31,210 nt of DNA from CAYQEC01 sp964569015 (GCA_964569015.1 CAZMSN010000020.1:1-31210), one strand, 5' to 3'. Shown: positions 1 through 7,973, numbered from the stretch's first letter. The notes: generated by a model not told the origin, from the letters alone. A program made the numbers and translations.

Positions 1-352
1 GCCGCACTGTGGAAGTGGGTGGTTTCCCTGCTCATCTCAGTCCTTTCCTTCGGATGCCCGCCGAACCGCCGCGACTCGCCGGAATGCTACGTCTCGAGCG
101 GAGACCATCGCGGTCTCCGGCGCCGCCGGCAACTGGTTTGGGTGTTTTCGCCCAGGCGTTGGGGTCACGATCCGTCGGGTTCGGTCCCGTTCACTGCCGA
201 TGCCGTGTTTGGCGGATGCGCCGTCCGGTTCGGACCTTCGTGCCGGCGGGGGGGCGATGCTCACGGTGCCATCCACCTCCAGCACGGGACTCGGGTGTGG
301 AGACGGACTTGCCCGACCGGTGCGCTCAAGGCCGATTCCCGATGTCCCCGCG
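1..352. other. No recognisable gene; one hairpin at 99-119
   Basis: Open frames exist here on both strands, but none gives a recognisable protein or a start with a ribosome binding site, and they overlap one another. An 8-bp perfect hairpin (arms CGGAGACC and GGTCTCCG, loop ATCGC) lies at 99-119 with no T-run after it. It could be a terminator for a gene to the left of the window or for the minus-strand doxX-like transcript. Confidence 0.4.
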
Positions 353-1018
353 TCAGATCGGCGGGGCGGCTTCGGTCTCCTCTGTCTTCCACGGAACGCC
401 GAGTCTCGGGAGGAGCCAGCGGTCCAGCCCAATCCAGCCGGCGTTGCGCCAGGCGAGGATGAGCAGGATGGAGAGCAGGATCATCGCCGGGTTGAGGCCG
501 GCCGATCCGGCCAGCAGGTAGGAGAAGTTGAGCACGGCCCCGAGGGCGGCGGCGATGCCGACGAAGGCGCCGACGATGAGAGCGAGCCCGATCAGCACCT
601 CTGCGAACGCCACGACAGGACCGATCACCGGGTAGCCCGTGTTCTGCACCCACTTCAGGAAGTCGACGTACCACGAGAAGGCGACAGGCGGGTGCGGTCC
701 CTGGGCGCTGGCGATCGCCCCGGATGCGAAACCGGCCACGGCGTCGCCGACGCCCCTGACCGCCTCGGTTCCGTCGGCTGCGGTGACGGTGCCGGATCGG
801 ATCCAGCCGATGTTGCCGGAACCGGTCAGGGAGTAGGCCTTGTCACCCCAGTCCCACACCCTCCAGGTGATGGTGCCGCCGAACACCTTGCCCCAGCCGG
901 ATGCGAACCACTGCCAGCCGACCCAGAGGCGGGCGATCAGCCACAGCCAGGCGAATCGGGAGGAGCCGAACAGGGTCTTGGCGATCGGGGGCTCTTCAAA
1001 GGTAACCGTCGCTGCCAT
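353..1018 (-). CDS. DoxX-family membrane protein
   Basis: A 221-residue integral membrane protein of the DoxX / quinol-oxidase-subunit-like family. An aromatic first helix (about residues 20-45, with RLWVGWQWFASGWGKV) is followed by a glycine-rich extracytoplasmic stretch and three more hydrophobic helices between about 120 and 200, giving the usual four-helix plan. DoxX in the archaeon Acidianus is part of thiosulfate:quinone oxidoreductase, but most bacterial relatives have no proven reaction, so only membrane redox or envelope association can be suggested. The ATG at 1018 is preceded by a strong purine-rich site (GGGAGGGAG, about 5 nt away). It is the last gene of a minus-strand run after the Lrp-like regulator and a broken small gene, so the regulator may act on it; that link is inferred from position only. 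Confidence 0.8.
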   Translation of the reverse strand: MAATVTFEEPPIAKTLFGSSRFAWLWLIARLWVGWQWFASGWGKVFGGTITWRVWDWGDKAYSLTGSGNIGWIRSGTVTAADGTEAVRGVGDAVAGFASGAIASAQGPHPPVAFSWYVDFLKWVQNTGYPVIGPVVAFAEVLIGLALIVGAFVGIAAALGAVLNFSYLLAGSAGLNPAMILLSILLILAWRNAGWIGLDRWLLPRLGVPWKTEETEAAPPI

Positions 1019-1138
1019 GGCATCTCCCTCCCGTAGGTGTCGGGAGCCCGGTCGTGCCGGTCGTCTGCGAAGCCGATCCTGCAGTACAGACCGGCGTGCA
1101 GAAGACCAAGCCCATGCAACCAGGTCTCTCCGCGCATG

Positions 1139-1371
1139 CTACGCCCCCGACACGACCGGTGGGAGGTCGACGACCATGCCGGACACGGTGGCGTCGCCGA
1201 GCGCCGCCCGGAAGGCGTCGTTCCATGCCTGTCGCTGATCCGGTGTGGCGGTCCGGTGTCGGCCGACGATCGTTGCCAGGTCCAAGCCGCCCGGCGAGAC
1301 GCTCCAGGGGCCGCAGCACGAAGTCCTCGGTCGTGTCGACGGGGATCCTCACTCCGGGCTCGAAATTCCAT
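1139..1371 (-). pseudogene. Small gene with two apparent +1 frameshifts, unknown function
   Basis: Two open segments with good codon use lie head-to-tail in different minus-strand frames. The upstream part (about 1362-1286) reads FEPGVRIPVDTTEDFVLRPL and then ERLAGR. The downstream part (1285-1139) reads LDLATIVGRHRTATPDQ, continues through WNDAFRAALGDATVSGMVV and ends DLPPVVSGA at a TAG. Joining them needs the loss of one base in the TT at 1284-1285. The ATG at 1371 joins the upstream frame if one T is dropped from the TTT near 1363-1365. The repaired product would be about 77 residues, soluble and of no family I recognise. The third codon positions of both segments are strongly G/C, as in neighbouring genes, which argues that both are or were coding. 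It lies 30 nt after the Lrp-like gene. It may be a real decayed gene or an intact gene carrying sequencing errors. Confidence 0.5.
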
Positions 1372-1401
1372 GATCGCGGCGCGGTCTCGCCCGGCCCGCT
1401 C

Positions 1402-1848
1402 CTACTCGGGAAGAGGGGGGATGCGGCTGGAGAAGTAGCTGGCGAGCATCACCACGGTCCGACTCGGCCCGGGGGCGAGCTGACGTATCTCGTTGAGGAT
1501 CTCACCGAGGTGAGTCGAAGAGCGGGCGTGGACGAGGAGCAAGAGATCGAATTCGCCGGTAACGGCGGCGCAGGTCTCGACGTAGGGGAGTGAGCTGAGC
1601 CGTTCGGCGAGCCGGTCGAAGCCGATGGAGTCTCGATCTTGCACGCTGACGACTCCTCCGATAGGAAGGCCGACTGCCTCCCAGTCGAGCAGCACTCGAT
1701 AACCGGTGATGATCCCATCCTGCCGGAGGCGCTTCACGCGTTGGTGCACGGCGGCGGTGGACATCCCGACGTTGCGTGCGACTTCAGCGAGGGGGCGTCG
1801 GGCGTCGGCTGCGAGCTCGGTGATGATCTTCTTGTCCAGCGTGTCCAT
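1402..1848 (-). CDS. Lrp/AsnC-family transcriptional regulator
   Basis: A 148-residue regulator. The N-terminal winged helix-turn-helix (MDTLDKKIITELAADARRPL, then the recognition region MSTAAVHQRVKRL, about residues 1-60) is followed by the RAM effector and oligomerisation domain (about 65-140, with VVSVQDRD, AVTGEFDLLLLVHA and ASYFSSR). The length is typical of the family. These proteins usually sense amino acids or related metabolites. I chose the ATG at 1848 because the Lrp fold begins exactly there; the open frame runs 101 codons further upstream but is low-complexity and crosses the hairpin block before dnaG. No strong ribosome binding site precedes it, but a TATTAT hexamer (minus strand, 1881-1876) about 27 nt upstream could be its -10. 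The ligand is unknown. Confidence 0.88.
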   Translation of the reverse strand: MDTLDKKIITELAADARRPLAEVARNVGMSTAAVHQRVKRLRQDGIITGYRVLLDWEAVGLPIGGVVSVQDRDSIGFDRLAERLSSLPYVETCAAVTGEFDLLLLVHARSSTHLGEILNEIRQLAPGPSRTVVMLASYFSSRIPPLPE

Positions 1849-1893
1849 GGACAGAAGATTATCGGAATGGTGGCGATAATACGAATGGATCTT

Positions 1894-1922
1894 TTGACAG
1901 GTGGAAAGAAATATGTCATACT
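1894..1922 (+). promoter_or_regulatory. Consensus-like promoter before the hairpin block
   Basis: TTGACA at 1894-1899, a 17-nt spacer and CATACT at 1917-1922 form a near-consensus housekeeping promoter on the plus strand. It sits in a locally AT-richer patch about 220 nt before dnaG. Predicted transcription starts near 1929 and would read through the three hairpins at 1974-2100. Confidence 0.5.
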
Positions 1923-1973
1923 TGCCGCCGAGCGGCACGATCGAGAGATCATTGCGCGTTCGTTTCCCCCTCG

Positions 1974-2100
1974 CCAGCCCGGGAGCCGCCTGCGAGCGGC
2001 GCCGGGGGCTGGTAGCCGCGGTGACAGGTTCTGTCACCGCGCCGAGAGTGAGGGAGGCCCACGCCCTTTTCCCCCCTGTGGGCCTCCCTCTTCTCTCGGC
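1974..2100 (+). ncRNA. Candidate structured RNA with three consecutive hairpins
   Basis: Three hairpins follow one another without an open reading frame of obvious meaning. Hairpin 1 (1974-2012) has outer arms CCAGCCC/GGGCTGG and inner arms GCCGC/GCGGC. Hairpin 2 (2017-2041) is an 11-bp perfect stem (CGCGGTGACAG on the left) with a GTT loop. Hairpin 3 (2041-2100) has an 8-bp outer stem (GCCGAGAG/CTCTCGGC), a 1/2-nt internal loop, a 13-bp perfect inner stem (GAGGGAGGCCCAC/GTGGGCCTCCCTC) and a pyrimidine loop GCCCTTTTCCCCCCT. A consensus-like promoter lies about 50 nt upstream on the same strand. The C-rich loop could in principle pair with purine-rich ribosome binding sites, as proposed for C-loop small RNAs of actinobacteria such as 6C RNA, but only one loop here has six Cs and I cannot match it to that family. 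Alternatives are a dnaG leader or a strong insulating terminator. Confidence 0.4.
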
Positions 2101-2132
2101 CCCACCCGTCCCGGCTGCCACGGCTACGCCGG

Positions 2133-2138
2133 TACACT
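2133..2138 (+). promoter_or_regulatory. -10 element for leaderless dnaG mRNA
   Basis: TACACT lies six bases before the GTG start of dnaG, so transcription would begin at or next to the start codon. There is no ribosome binding site, which fits leaderless initiation. No clear -35 element is visible. Confidence 0.5.
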
Positions 2139-2144
2139 CCGGCC

Positions 2145-3908
2145 GTGGCATATCCCCGTGAAGAGATCGACCGGGTGCGGGAGCGCACAGATCTGGTCGA
2201 GCTCGCCTCCGAGGTGACCAAGGTCAAGCGATCGGGCCGCTCGGTGATGGCGGTGTGCCCATTTCATCAGGAAAAGACGCCATCATTGTCGATCGATCCG
2301 GCCCGTGGCCTCTATCACTGTTTCGGCTGCGGCAAGAGCGGGGACGTGTTCCGCTGGGTGCAGGAACTGCACGGCCTCGATTTCCATGACGCCGTCGAGA
2401 TGCTGGCCCGGAGGGCCGGCATCGCTCTCACCGAAGCCCCGGGCGCCGAGCAGCGCCGAGGCCGCCGCGAGGAGCTGATCCGAGCCGTCGAGGCAGCAGT
2501 CGCCTTCTACCACGAACGGCTCAAGTCGGGGAAGGACGCCGGGCCCGCCCGTAGCTACCTACGGGGGCGCGGCTACGACGCCGACGTGGTGGACCGTTTC
2601 CTGCTCGGGTACTCGCCGGCGGGTTGGGACGCACTGACCAGGTACCTCGAGAAGGCTGGGTTCGGTACCAAGACGCTCACAACGGCCGGCTTGTCGACCA
2701 CCACCAGCAAGGGCCGCCTCATCGACCGGTTCCGAGGCAGGGCGATGTTTCCCATCTACGACCTGCGGGGCGATGCCGTCGGATTCGGGGCACGGCAGCT
2801 CGAAGGGGAGCCTCCCAAGTACCTCAATTCCCCGGAGACGCCCGTGTACCACAAGTCCCGACTGCTCTACGGCCTCAACTGGGCGAAGTCGGACATCGTG
2901 CGGCGCGGCGAGGCGGTGGTCGTCGAGGGCTACACCGACGTGATCGCCTTTCACCTTGCCGGCATGCCGGTGGCGGTCGCCACCTGCGGCACCGCCCTCG
3001 GCGACGAGCACTTCGACCTGCTACGGCGGTTCACGGAACGGGTGATTCTGGCTTTCGATGCCGACGAGGCGGGAGCCGGGGCCGCCCTGCGCGGCTTCGA
3101 GCGATCGGTGCCGGGAGACCTCGATCTGCGGGTGGCGGCACTTCCTGAGGGCCGTGATCCGGCGGACCTGGTCGACGCCGGCGAGCTGGAGGCTTTGGCC
3201 AAGGCGTTGTCCAACAGCGTGCCGCTGCTCCAGTTCCGGCTCGAGCAGGAGCTGGGAGGATTCGATCTCTCCGAGGCCGAGGCCCGGGGCCGGGCGGTGA
3301 AGGCGGCCGCCAAGGTGGTGGCCCGCCACCCCGACTCGCTGGCGCGCCACGAGTACGCGGTGATGCTGTCGCGGCGCACCGGGGTGGAGCTCGATCTCAT
3401 TGAGGCCGCGGTGGCCAGGGAGGTTCGGGCGGGCCGCGATTCCGCTGTGCGTTCGGAGCAGCGGGCGCCGCGTCGCGTGCCCGGCGAAGTGAAAGCCGAA
3501 CGGGATCTGTTGCGGTTGCTCCTGGCGAACGATCCTGGAGTTCGGCGCCTCGACCTCGTTCCCGACCTGTTCACCGATCCCGATTACCGGGAGGCGTTCG
3601 AGTTGATCGCTCCCGTCGTCGCCGACCTCAGCCCCGACGCCACCCCTGATCTGGGGAGCGTCATCAGTGGCGACGACTCCCCGGTGGCGGCGCTACTGGC
3701 GGAGCTGGCGCTCACCGATGACCACAAGCCAGCTCCCGCCCTGGAGCTGGTCAATCGTATCGAGATAGGGGCGATCGAGCGCCGCATCGAGGCAAGACGC
3801 CGGGAGCAAGCGGGAGTCGATCCTGAAGATCGGGCCTATTCTGACCGATTAACGGGAGAGATTCAGGCGTTGGAAAAGCAACGCCGTCGCCTGCGGAGCC
3901 AGGAATGA
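2145..3908 (+). CDS. dnaG: DNA primase DnaG
   Basis: A 587-residue primase that makes the short RNA primers for chromosome replication. The N-terminal CHC2 zinc-binding domain has C38, H41, C59 and C62 (VCPFHQEKTPSLSI ... YHCFGCGKSGDVF). The central polymerase region holds the TOPRIM motifs EGYTD (E261-D265) and FDADEAG (D305, D307), the metal-binding acidic residues. The C-terminal region from about 430 is more variable, as expected for the helicase-binding domain. Length is normal. The GTG start follows a TACACT hexamer by six bases and has no ribosome binding site. The stop overlaps the ATG of rpoD by four bases, so the two are translationally coupled; rpsU, which precedes dnaG in enterobacteria, is absent. 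Confidence 0.97.
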   Translation: MAYPREEIDRVRERTDLVELASEVTKVKRSGRSVMAVCPFHQEKTPSLSIDPARGLYHCFGCGKSGDVFRWVQELHGLDFHDAVEMLARRAGIALTEAPGAEQRRGRREELIRAVEAAVAFYHERLKSGKDAGPARSYLRGRGYDADVVDRFLLGYSPAGWDALTRYLEKAGFGTKTLTTAGLSTTTSKGRLIDRFRGRAMFPIYDLRGDAVGFGARQLEGEPPKYLNSPETPVYHKSRLLYGLNWAKSDIVRRGEAVVVEGYTDVIAFHLAGMPVAVATCGTALGDEHFDLLRRFTERVILAFDADEAGAGAALRGFERSVPGDLDLRVAALPEGRDPADLVDAGELEALAKALSNSVPLLQFRLEQELGGFDLSEAEARGRAVKAAAKVVARHPDSLARHEYAVMLSRRTGVELDLIEAAVAREVRAGRDSAVRSEQRAPRRVPGEVKAERDLLRLLLANDPGVRRLDLVPDLFTDPDYREAFELIAPVVADLSPDATPDLGSVISGDDSPVAALLAELALTDDHKPAPALELVNRIEIGAIERRIEARRREQAGVDPEDRAYSDRLTGEIQALEKQRRRLRSQE

Positions 3909-5044
3909 ACGAGACAGCCCAAGCCGTCTTCGAGCGCCTCACCCTGCGCGGGCGGCAGCGTGGGTTCCTGGTGATGACCGAGATCCAGCAGGAGCTGGAG
4001 GACGCCAAGGCGACGGCGGACGCCTTCGACGAGGTGTTCGTGGCGCTCCAGGAGCGCAGCATCACGATCCGGGAGGACTCCAACGACGCCCTGGCGGCGA
4101 CGGCTCTCAGCAGCGACGAGCTGGTGCACGTCTCCGACCCGGTGCGGATGTACCTCCAGGAGATCGGGCGTTACCCGTTGCTGAAGCCGCAGCAGGAGGT
4201 CGAGCTGGCTATGCAGATGGAGGCCGGGTTGCGGGCCAACGAGAAGCTGGACGGCGAATCGGCAGGGCTCTCGCTCGACGAGCGGGTCATCCTGGAGCGG
4301 ACGGTTCGCAGCGCCGAGCAGGCCCGCAAGCGCCTCGTGGAAGCCAACCTGCGCTTGGTGGTCTCGATCGCCAAGAAGTACGTCGGGCGCGGGCTCTCGC
4401 TGCTCGACCTGATCCAGGAGGGAAACCTGGGATTGATGAGGGCGGTTGAGAAGTTCGACTACCGCAAGGGCTTCAAGTTCTCCACCTACGCCACGTGGTG
4501 GATCCGCCAGGCGGTGACCAGGGCGCTGGCCGATCAGGCCCGCACCATCCGGGTGCCGGTGCACATGGTCGAGACGATCAACAAGCTGGCGCGTGCCCAG
4601 CGCACGCTGATGCAGGAGCTGGGACGAGAGCCCACCATCGAGGAGATCTCGATGGAGATGGAGATGGAGCCCGATCGGGTGTCGGAGCTGCGTCGCATCG
4701 CCCAGGATCCGGTGTCGCTGGAGACCCCCCTCGGCGAGGAGGACGACTCCACGCTCGGCGACTTCGTGGAGGACACCGATGCCGAGGTGCCGATCGAGGC
4801 CGCCTCGTTCCGGCTGCTCCAGGAATACCTCAATCTCGCTCTCGAGGGTCTCAACGAGAGGGAGCGGCAAGTGTTGATCATGCGATTCGGGCTCGCCGAC
4901 GGCAAGGTGCGTACCCTCGAGCAGGTGGGGACTCACTTCAACGTCACCCGTGAGCGCATCCGCCAGATAGAGACGAAGGCGCTCGCCAAGCTGCGCCAGC
5001 CTGCCAGGGCGAAGCGTCTCGAGGGCTACCTCGAAGGGGCGTAG
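3905..5044 (+). CDS. rpoD: Primary sigma factor of RNA polymerase
   Basis: A 379-residue sigma-70 group 1 factor. A short region 1.1-like segment (about 1-60) precedes region 1.2 (DPVRMYLQEIGRYPLL). Region 2 holds the core-binding and -10 recognition motifs (NLRLVVSIAKKYVGRGLSLL, DLIQEGNLGLMRAVEKFDY, FSTYATWWIRQAVTRAL). Region 3 starts at IRVPVHMVETINKL. Region 4 ends in the -35 helix-turn-helix (TLEQVGTHFNVTRERIRQIE). The complete region set, with the conserved region 2.4-3.0, marks it as the housekeeping factor rather than an alternative one. The ATG overlaps the dnaG stop (ATGA), tying its synthesis to that of primase. Downstream, only 15 nt separate it from a convergent gene. Confidence 0.96.
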   Translation: MNETAQAVFERLTLRGRQRGFLVMTEIQQELEDAKATADAFDEVFVALQERSITIREDSNDALAATALSSDELVHVSDPVRMYLQEIGRYPLLKPQQEVELAMQMEAGLRANEKLDGESAGLSLDERVILERTVRSAEQARKRLVEANLRLVVSIAKKYVGRGLSLLDLIQEGNLGLMRAVEKFDYRKGFKFSTYATWWIRQAVTRALADQARTIRVPVHMVETINKLARAQRTLMQELGREPTIEEISMEMEMEPDRVSELRRIAQDPVSLETPLGEEDDSTLGDFVEDTDAEVPIEAASFRLLQEYLNLALEGLNERERQVLIMRFGLADGKVRTLEQVGTHFNVTRERIRQIETKALAKLRQPARAKRLEGYLEGA

Positions 5045-5059
5045 CGGCCGGGCTTGCCG

Positions 5060-5311
5060 TCAGTCGGCGCGGTCGAGCTGCTCCCGGATCGTCTGGCTGG
5101 CCGAGGAGAGCTGCTCGCTCGCCACCTCCCGGGCGCGAGCGGTCCCGGCGTCTGCCAGCTCACGTCCTTGATCGATGAGCTTGTGGACCTGGTCGTTGGA
5201 GGTCGCCCGCCGGTACAGCTTGCGGATCTGCTCGTAACGGTCGCGCCCCGCCTTGGCTCCGAGCACGTAGCCGGCGGCGAATCCGACGATGACACCTGTG
5301 CGGAATTTCAT
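5060..5311 (-). CDS. YtxH-like small membrane protein
   Basis: An 83-residue protein with one N-terminal membrane segment (MKFRTGVIVGFAAGYVLGAK, residues 1-20, with the glycine-rich helix typical of YtxH-like proteins). An amphipathic, charged helix with heptad-like spacing follows (about 25-80, RYEQIRKLYRRATSND ... REVASEQLSSASQTIREQL). The open frame extends 25 codons further upstream, but the homologous part begins at the ATG at 5311. CAGAAT lies six bases before that ATG and may be a leaderless -10. The role of such proteins is poorly defined; stress or envelope association is often suggested. It is convergent with rpoD. Confidence 0.7.
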   Translation of the reverse strand: MKFRTGVIVGFAAGYVLGAKAGRDRYEQIRKLYRRATSNDQVHKLIDQGRELADAGTARAREVASEQLSSASQTIREQLDRAD

Positions 5312-5412
5312 GCGACCATTCTGGCATCCAGAGCATGCTGCCGCGCCGGAGAGCAGGAGGGCTCGGTTTGGGGGCTGTGATACCATCCGGCGGCTCCATC
5401 TCGGAGCGGCCT

Positions 5413-5485
5413 TCCGGGGTAGCTCAATCGGCAGAGCAGCGGACTGTTAATCCGTTGGTTGTGAGTTCGAGTCTCACCCCCGGAG
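5413..5485 (+). tRNA. tRNA-Asn (anticodon GUU)
   Basis: A full cloverleaf: acceptor arms TCCGGGG and CCCCGGA, D stem GCTC/GAGC, anticodon stem GCGGA/TCCGT with loop CTGTTAA (anticodon GTT), T stem GTGAG/CTCAC with loop TTCGAGT, and discriminator G at 5485. The terminal CCA is not encoded. TACCAT at 5381-5386 is a possible -10, giving a leader of about 20 nt. Confidence 0.96.
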
Positions 5486-5571
5486 CGAGCAAGTCCATGC
5501 CGAGCGGTCCCGGTCGCGGAAGCCGGTCGGGCCATGCGGCATTGCCGGTGCCGTCACCCGCTTTGATGCGC

Positions 5572-7032
5572 CTATCTGGGAGACACCTCAGTTCGTGGGC
5601 CGTGTGCCGTCACCGATGCCAGCCAGGTGGTGAGCGGGACTGCTCCGATGAGGCCGATGCTGCCGACGAGGGTGCGCACGATCTCGACGGCGACGACCTC
5701 GTTGTTGGCCACCGTTCCCAGCGACTGCTCGGAGAGCACGAAGAGCACGAGAAGGGGGAGTGCCGCCCCGGCGTAGGCGAGGAGCAGGGTGTTGACCATC
5801 GAGGCGATGTGGTCGCGGCCGATACGGAGGCCGCTACGGAACAACTCGCTGGCGCCAAGCCGAGGGTTCGCCGCTTTCAGCTCCCAGACGGCCGAAGCTT
5901 GGGTCACCGTGACGTCGTCGATGGCGCCCGCTGCTCCCAACACGACCCCGGCCAGGAGCAGGCCGCTCACGTCGATGCCCTCGAACAGGGTCAACAACGT
6001 GCTCTCCTCACTCGCAAGCCCGGTGAAGTCGGCGAGGCCGACGACGACGGCAGAGAGCACGGCGGTGAGGGCGAGGGTGACGAGCGTGCCGATCAGGGCC
6101 ACCGTTGTCATCCGGGTGAATCCGTGGGCGAGGTAGAGAGCGAGATAGGCGATGGCGGCCGAGCCGAACACGGCCACCAGGACCGGGCTGCGGCCGTCGA
6201 GGATGGCGGGGAGCACGAAGAGCAGCAGTACGAGGAGGCTGGCGACGAGGCCGAACAGGGCGGCGGCTCCCCTCAGCCCGCCGAGGGCCACCACTACCAC
6301 TGCGAACGCCAGGGCGAGCCAGAGCAGCATGCCGCGCCGCTGGATGTCGGAGAAGTTGTATTGGCGCTCGAGATCGACCGGGGAGACGCCGAGGATGTCG
6401 AACTCGCCACTCTGGTCCTCGAAGAAGTCGACGACGGCTTCGTCTCCAACGGCCAGGTCAGCGCCGAAATCCCCTGGGAAGAGTGTGTGGTCGAGCTGAG
6501 TTGGTCCCTCGGACGTCTCGATCGTGAGCGTGAGGGTGCGGCAGTCTTGCTCCGGGTCGAAGTCGCACGGTGCTACTACGGCGTCCACGACCAGGGCATT
6601 GGCCGGGACGTACGACAGGATGACTGTCTGGCCGACGCTCATTGTCGGAGACGTGCCTCCCTCGGGAAAGATCTGCGTGATCACGGAGCCGGTGTGCGGC
6701 CCTGCCGTCAGCTCGAATGTGGCATCGCTGCAAGTGGCATCGGGGATGCCCGGACAGGGGCCGCGGGTGATGTCCACGACGTCGGCGGTGTAGAACTCGC
6801 TAGGCGTGCCGAGGACGGACAATGCCTCTGCCTGCTTTCGTGCTTCCCCGGTGGGGCGCAGCAACACCATGCCGATGATCGTGACGATCGCCAGAACGAT
6901 GGCGGCGATGGCTAGTCCGCCGACACGACGCCGCGGCCACTCGTCGCGCGGGGTTTCTCCGGCGGACGCGAGCCATTCCTCCAGGGCCGCTTCATCAATT
7001 CCCTCTTCTGGGTGGTTCACGTCACCGGGCAT
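5572..7032 (-). CDS. YibE/F-family membrane protein
   Basis: A 486-residue protein of the YibE/F family. A soluble N-terminus is followed by one membrane helix (about residues 35-58, VGGLAIAAIVLAIVTIIGMV) and an extracytoplasmic beta-rich region (about 65-225). A bundle of about seven hydrophobic helices follows to the C-terminus, including the conserved-looking GAAGAIDDVTVTQASAVWEL loop and the IGRDHIASMVNTLLLAYAG segment. In lactococci relatives have been linked to bacteriocin sensitivity; the transported substrate, if any, is unknown. The open frame runs 110 codons further upstream, but that part lies antisense to the next gene and is low-complexity, so I chose the ATG at 7032. It is convergent with tRNA-Asn and divergent from the small gene at 7160. 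Confidence 0.8.
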   Translation of the reverse strand: MPGDVNHPEEGIDEAALEEWLASAGETPRDEWPRRRVGGLAIAAIVLAIVTIIGMVLLRPTGEARKQAEALSVLGTPSEFYTADVVDITRGPCPGIPDATCSDATFELTAGPHTGSVITQIFPEGGTSPTMSVGQTVILSYVPANALVVDAVVAPCDFDPEQDCRTLTLTIETSEGPTQLDHTLFPGDFGADLAVGDEAVVDFFEDQSGEFDILGVSPVDLERQYNFSDIQRRGMLLWLALAFAVVVVALGGLRGAAALFGLVASLLVLLLFVLPAILDGRSPVLVAVFGSAAIAYLALYLAHGFTRMTTVALIGTLVTLALTAVLSAVVVGLADFTGLASEESTLLTLFEGIDVSGLLLAGVVLGAAGAIDDVTVTQASAVWELKAANPRLGASELFRSGLRIGRDHIASMVNTLLLAYAGAALPLLVLFVLSEQSLGTVANNEVVAVEIVRTLVGSIGLIGAVPLTTWLASVTAHGPRTEVSPR

Positions 7033-7159
7033 GCATGGAAGGATCGCACAGTCGGGAGCGTCGACCCGGCATTTCCGAAGACAGAGCATTCGATCGCCCT
7101 CTACCCGGGCGGGCACCGTAGTCTTGAGAGATCTCACCGACGAAACGAAGGGACACGAC

Positions 7160-7393
7160 GTGAAGAAGCTCCTCATGGTCGTCCTCCTGCTGGCCGGGGT
7201 GGTGCTGGTGGTGAAGGCGATCGAGATGATGGAAGAGTGGGAGAACCTCTCGGAGGCTGAGATCCGCGCCAACCTCGAAGAGAAACTCGCTCCCTTCGTT
7301 CCCCCTGACAGGCTGGCCCAGATCCAGGACGCGATCGTGTGCAAGCTGCGACAGCAGGGCAAGCTCGCCGCGGACCCGCCGCCGGGAGAGTGA
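7160..7393 (+). CDS. Small membrane-anchored protein, unknown function
   Basis: A 77-residue protein starting at GTG 7160 (the frame extends upstream but is antisense to the yibE-like gene). Residues 2-20 (KKLLMVVLLLAGVVLVVKA) form one membrane helix or uncleaved signal anchor. The rest is acidic and helical (MEEWENLSEAEIRANLEEKL), ending in a proline-rich tail. An AAGGGA site lies about 7 nt before the start. It matches no family I can name. It lies 51 nt before the four-helix-like gene and may be cotranscribed with it. Confidence 0.6.
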   Translation: MKKLLMVVLLLAGVVLVVKAIEMMEEWENLSEAEIRANLEEKLAPFVPPDRLAQIQDAIVCKLRQQGKLAADPPPGE

Positions 7394-7444
7394 TCGTTGG
7401 GCGAGCCCGGGGCACGCGGCCGGGATCCGAAGGAAGGGAGTGCG

Positions 7445-7915
7445 ATGGTTCACGAAGGCACCGACGAGCCGGGGTGGGTGAGGCAGGCGAGCAGGCTGGT
7501 TACCGCGCTCGCGCGGTACCGGCTGAGCCTGCGCAGGGCATCGGCCCGCGCCGGAGATCCCACTTTCGCCGTTCGCCTTCGCAGGCTGGCGTTTCGCCGA
7601 CGCGCCGTGGTCGAGGAGCTCATCCGGCATGCGCCGACGTCCCCTGACCCATCAGAGTCATCCGATGTCCTCGCGGACCTCCGGGGAGAGGATCGTGTCG
7701 CGAATGAGATCGGATCGCTCGCCGCCTGCCTGCGGGCCAACCGACGGCTACGCATCGCGGTGGAGCGAACGCTCCAAGCTCGGCCTCCAGAACATGTCAC
7801 GAACCGGCTGTGCCGTCTCCGCGACGACATCGAGCGCGAGTTCGGATTACTCAACGCTCGTCTACGCGACATCGCACTGGCCGGTGTCCCGACCGCGGCC
7901 TTCATCGTGGAATGA
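7445..7915 (+). CDS. Helical protein resembling DUF2383 / four-helix-bundle proteins
   Basis: A 156-residue, arginine-rich, all-helical protein. Its pattern of paired helices (LVTALARYRLSLRRASARAG; RLRRLAFRRRAVVEELIRH; SLAACLRANRRLRIAVERTL; TNRLCRLRDDIEREFGLLNA) resembles the ferritin-like DUF2383/PA2169 group in spacing, though I see no clear metal ligands, so this assignment is tentative. The frame extends 16 codons upstream, but the ATG at 7445 has a good GGAAGGGAG site 4 nt before it. It lies between the small membrane protein and trmL, in the same direction. Confidence 0.6.
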   Translation: MVHEGTDEPGWVRQASRLVTALARYRLSLRRASARAGDPTFAVRLRRLAFRRRAVVEELIRHAPTSPDPSESSDVLADLRGEDRVANEIGSLAACLRANRRLRIAVERTLQARPPEHVTNRLCRLRDDIEREFGLLNARLRDIALAGVPTAAFIVE

Positions 7916-7967
7916 TGACGCCGCCGGTCGGGGCCCGAGTACCGGTCCGGGTGACGGAACAGGGGCC

Positions 7968-7973
7968 TAACCT
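7968..7973 (+). promoter_or_regulatory. -10 element for trmL
   Basis: TAACCT ends eight bases before the ATG of trmL, with no ribosome binding site between. This fits a leaderless or nearly leaderless transcript. Confidence 0.4.

Noticed and set aside
1849..2151. N-terminal extension of the Lrp-like protein by 101 codons
   Set aside because: The extension crosses strong hairpins and a promoter region and has no Lrp-family counterpart; the family fold starts at ATG 1848.
5335..6915. Long plus-strand frame of 526 codons
   Set aside because: It is antisense to the YibE/F gene, reads as low-complexity charged sequence and runs through tRNA-Asn.
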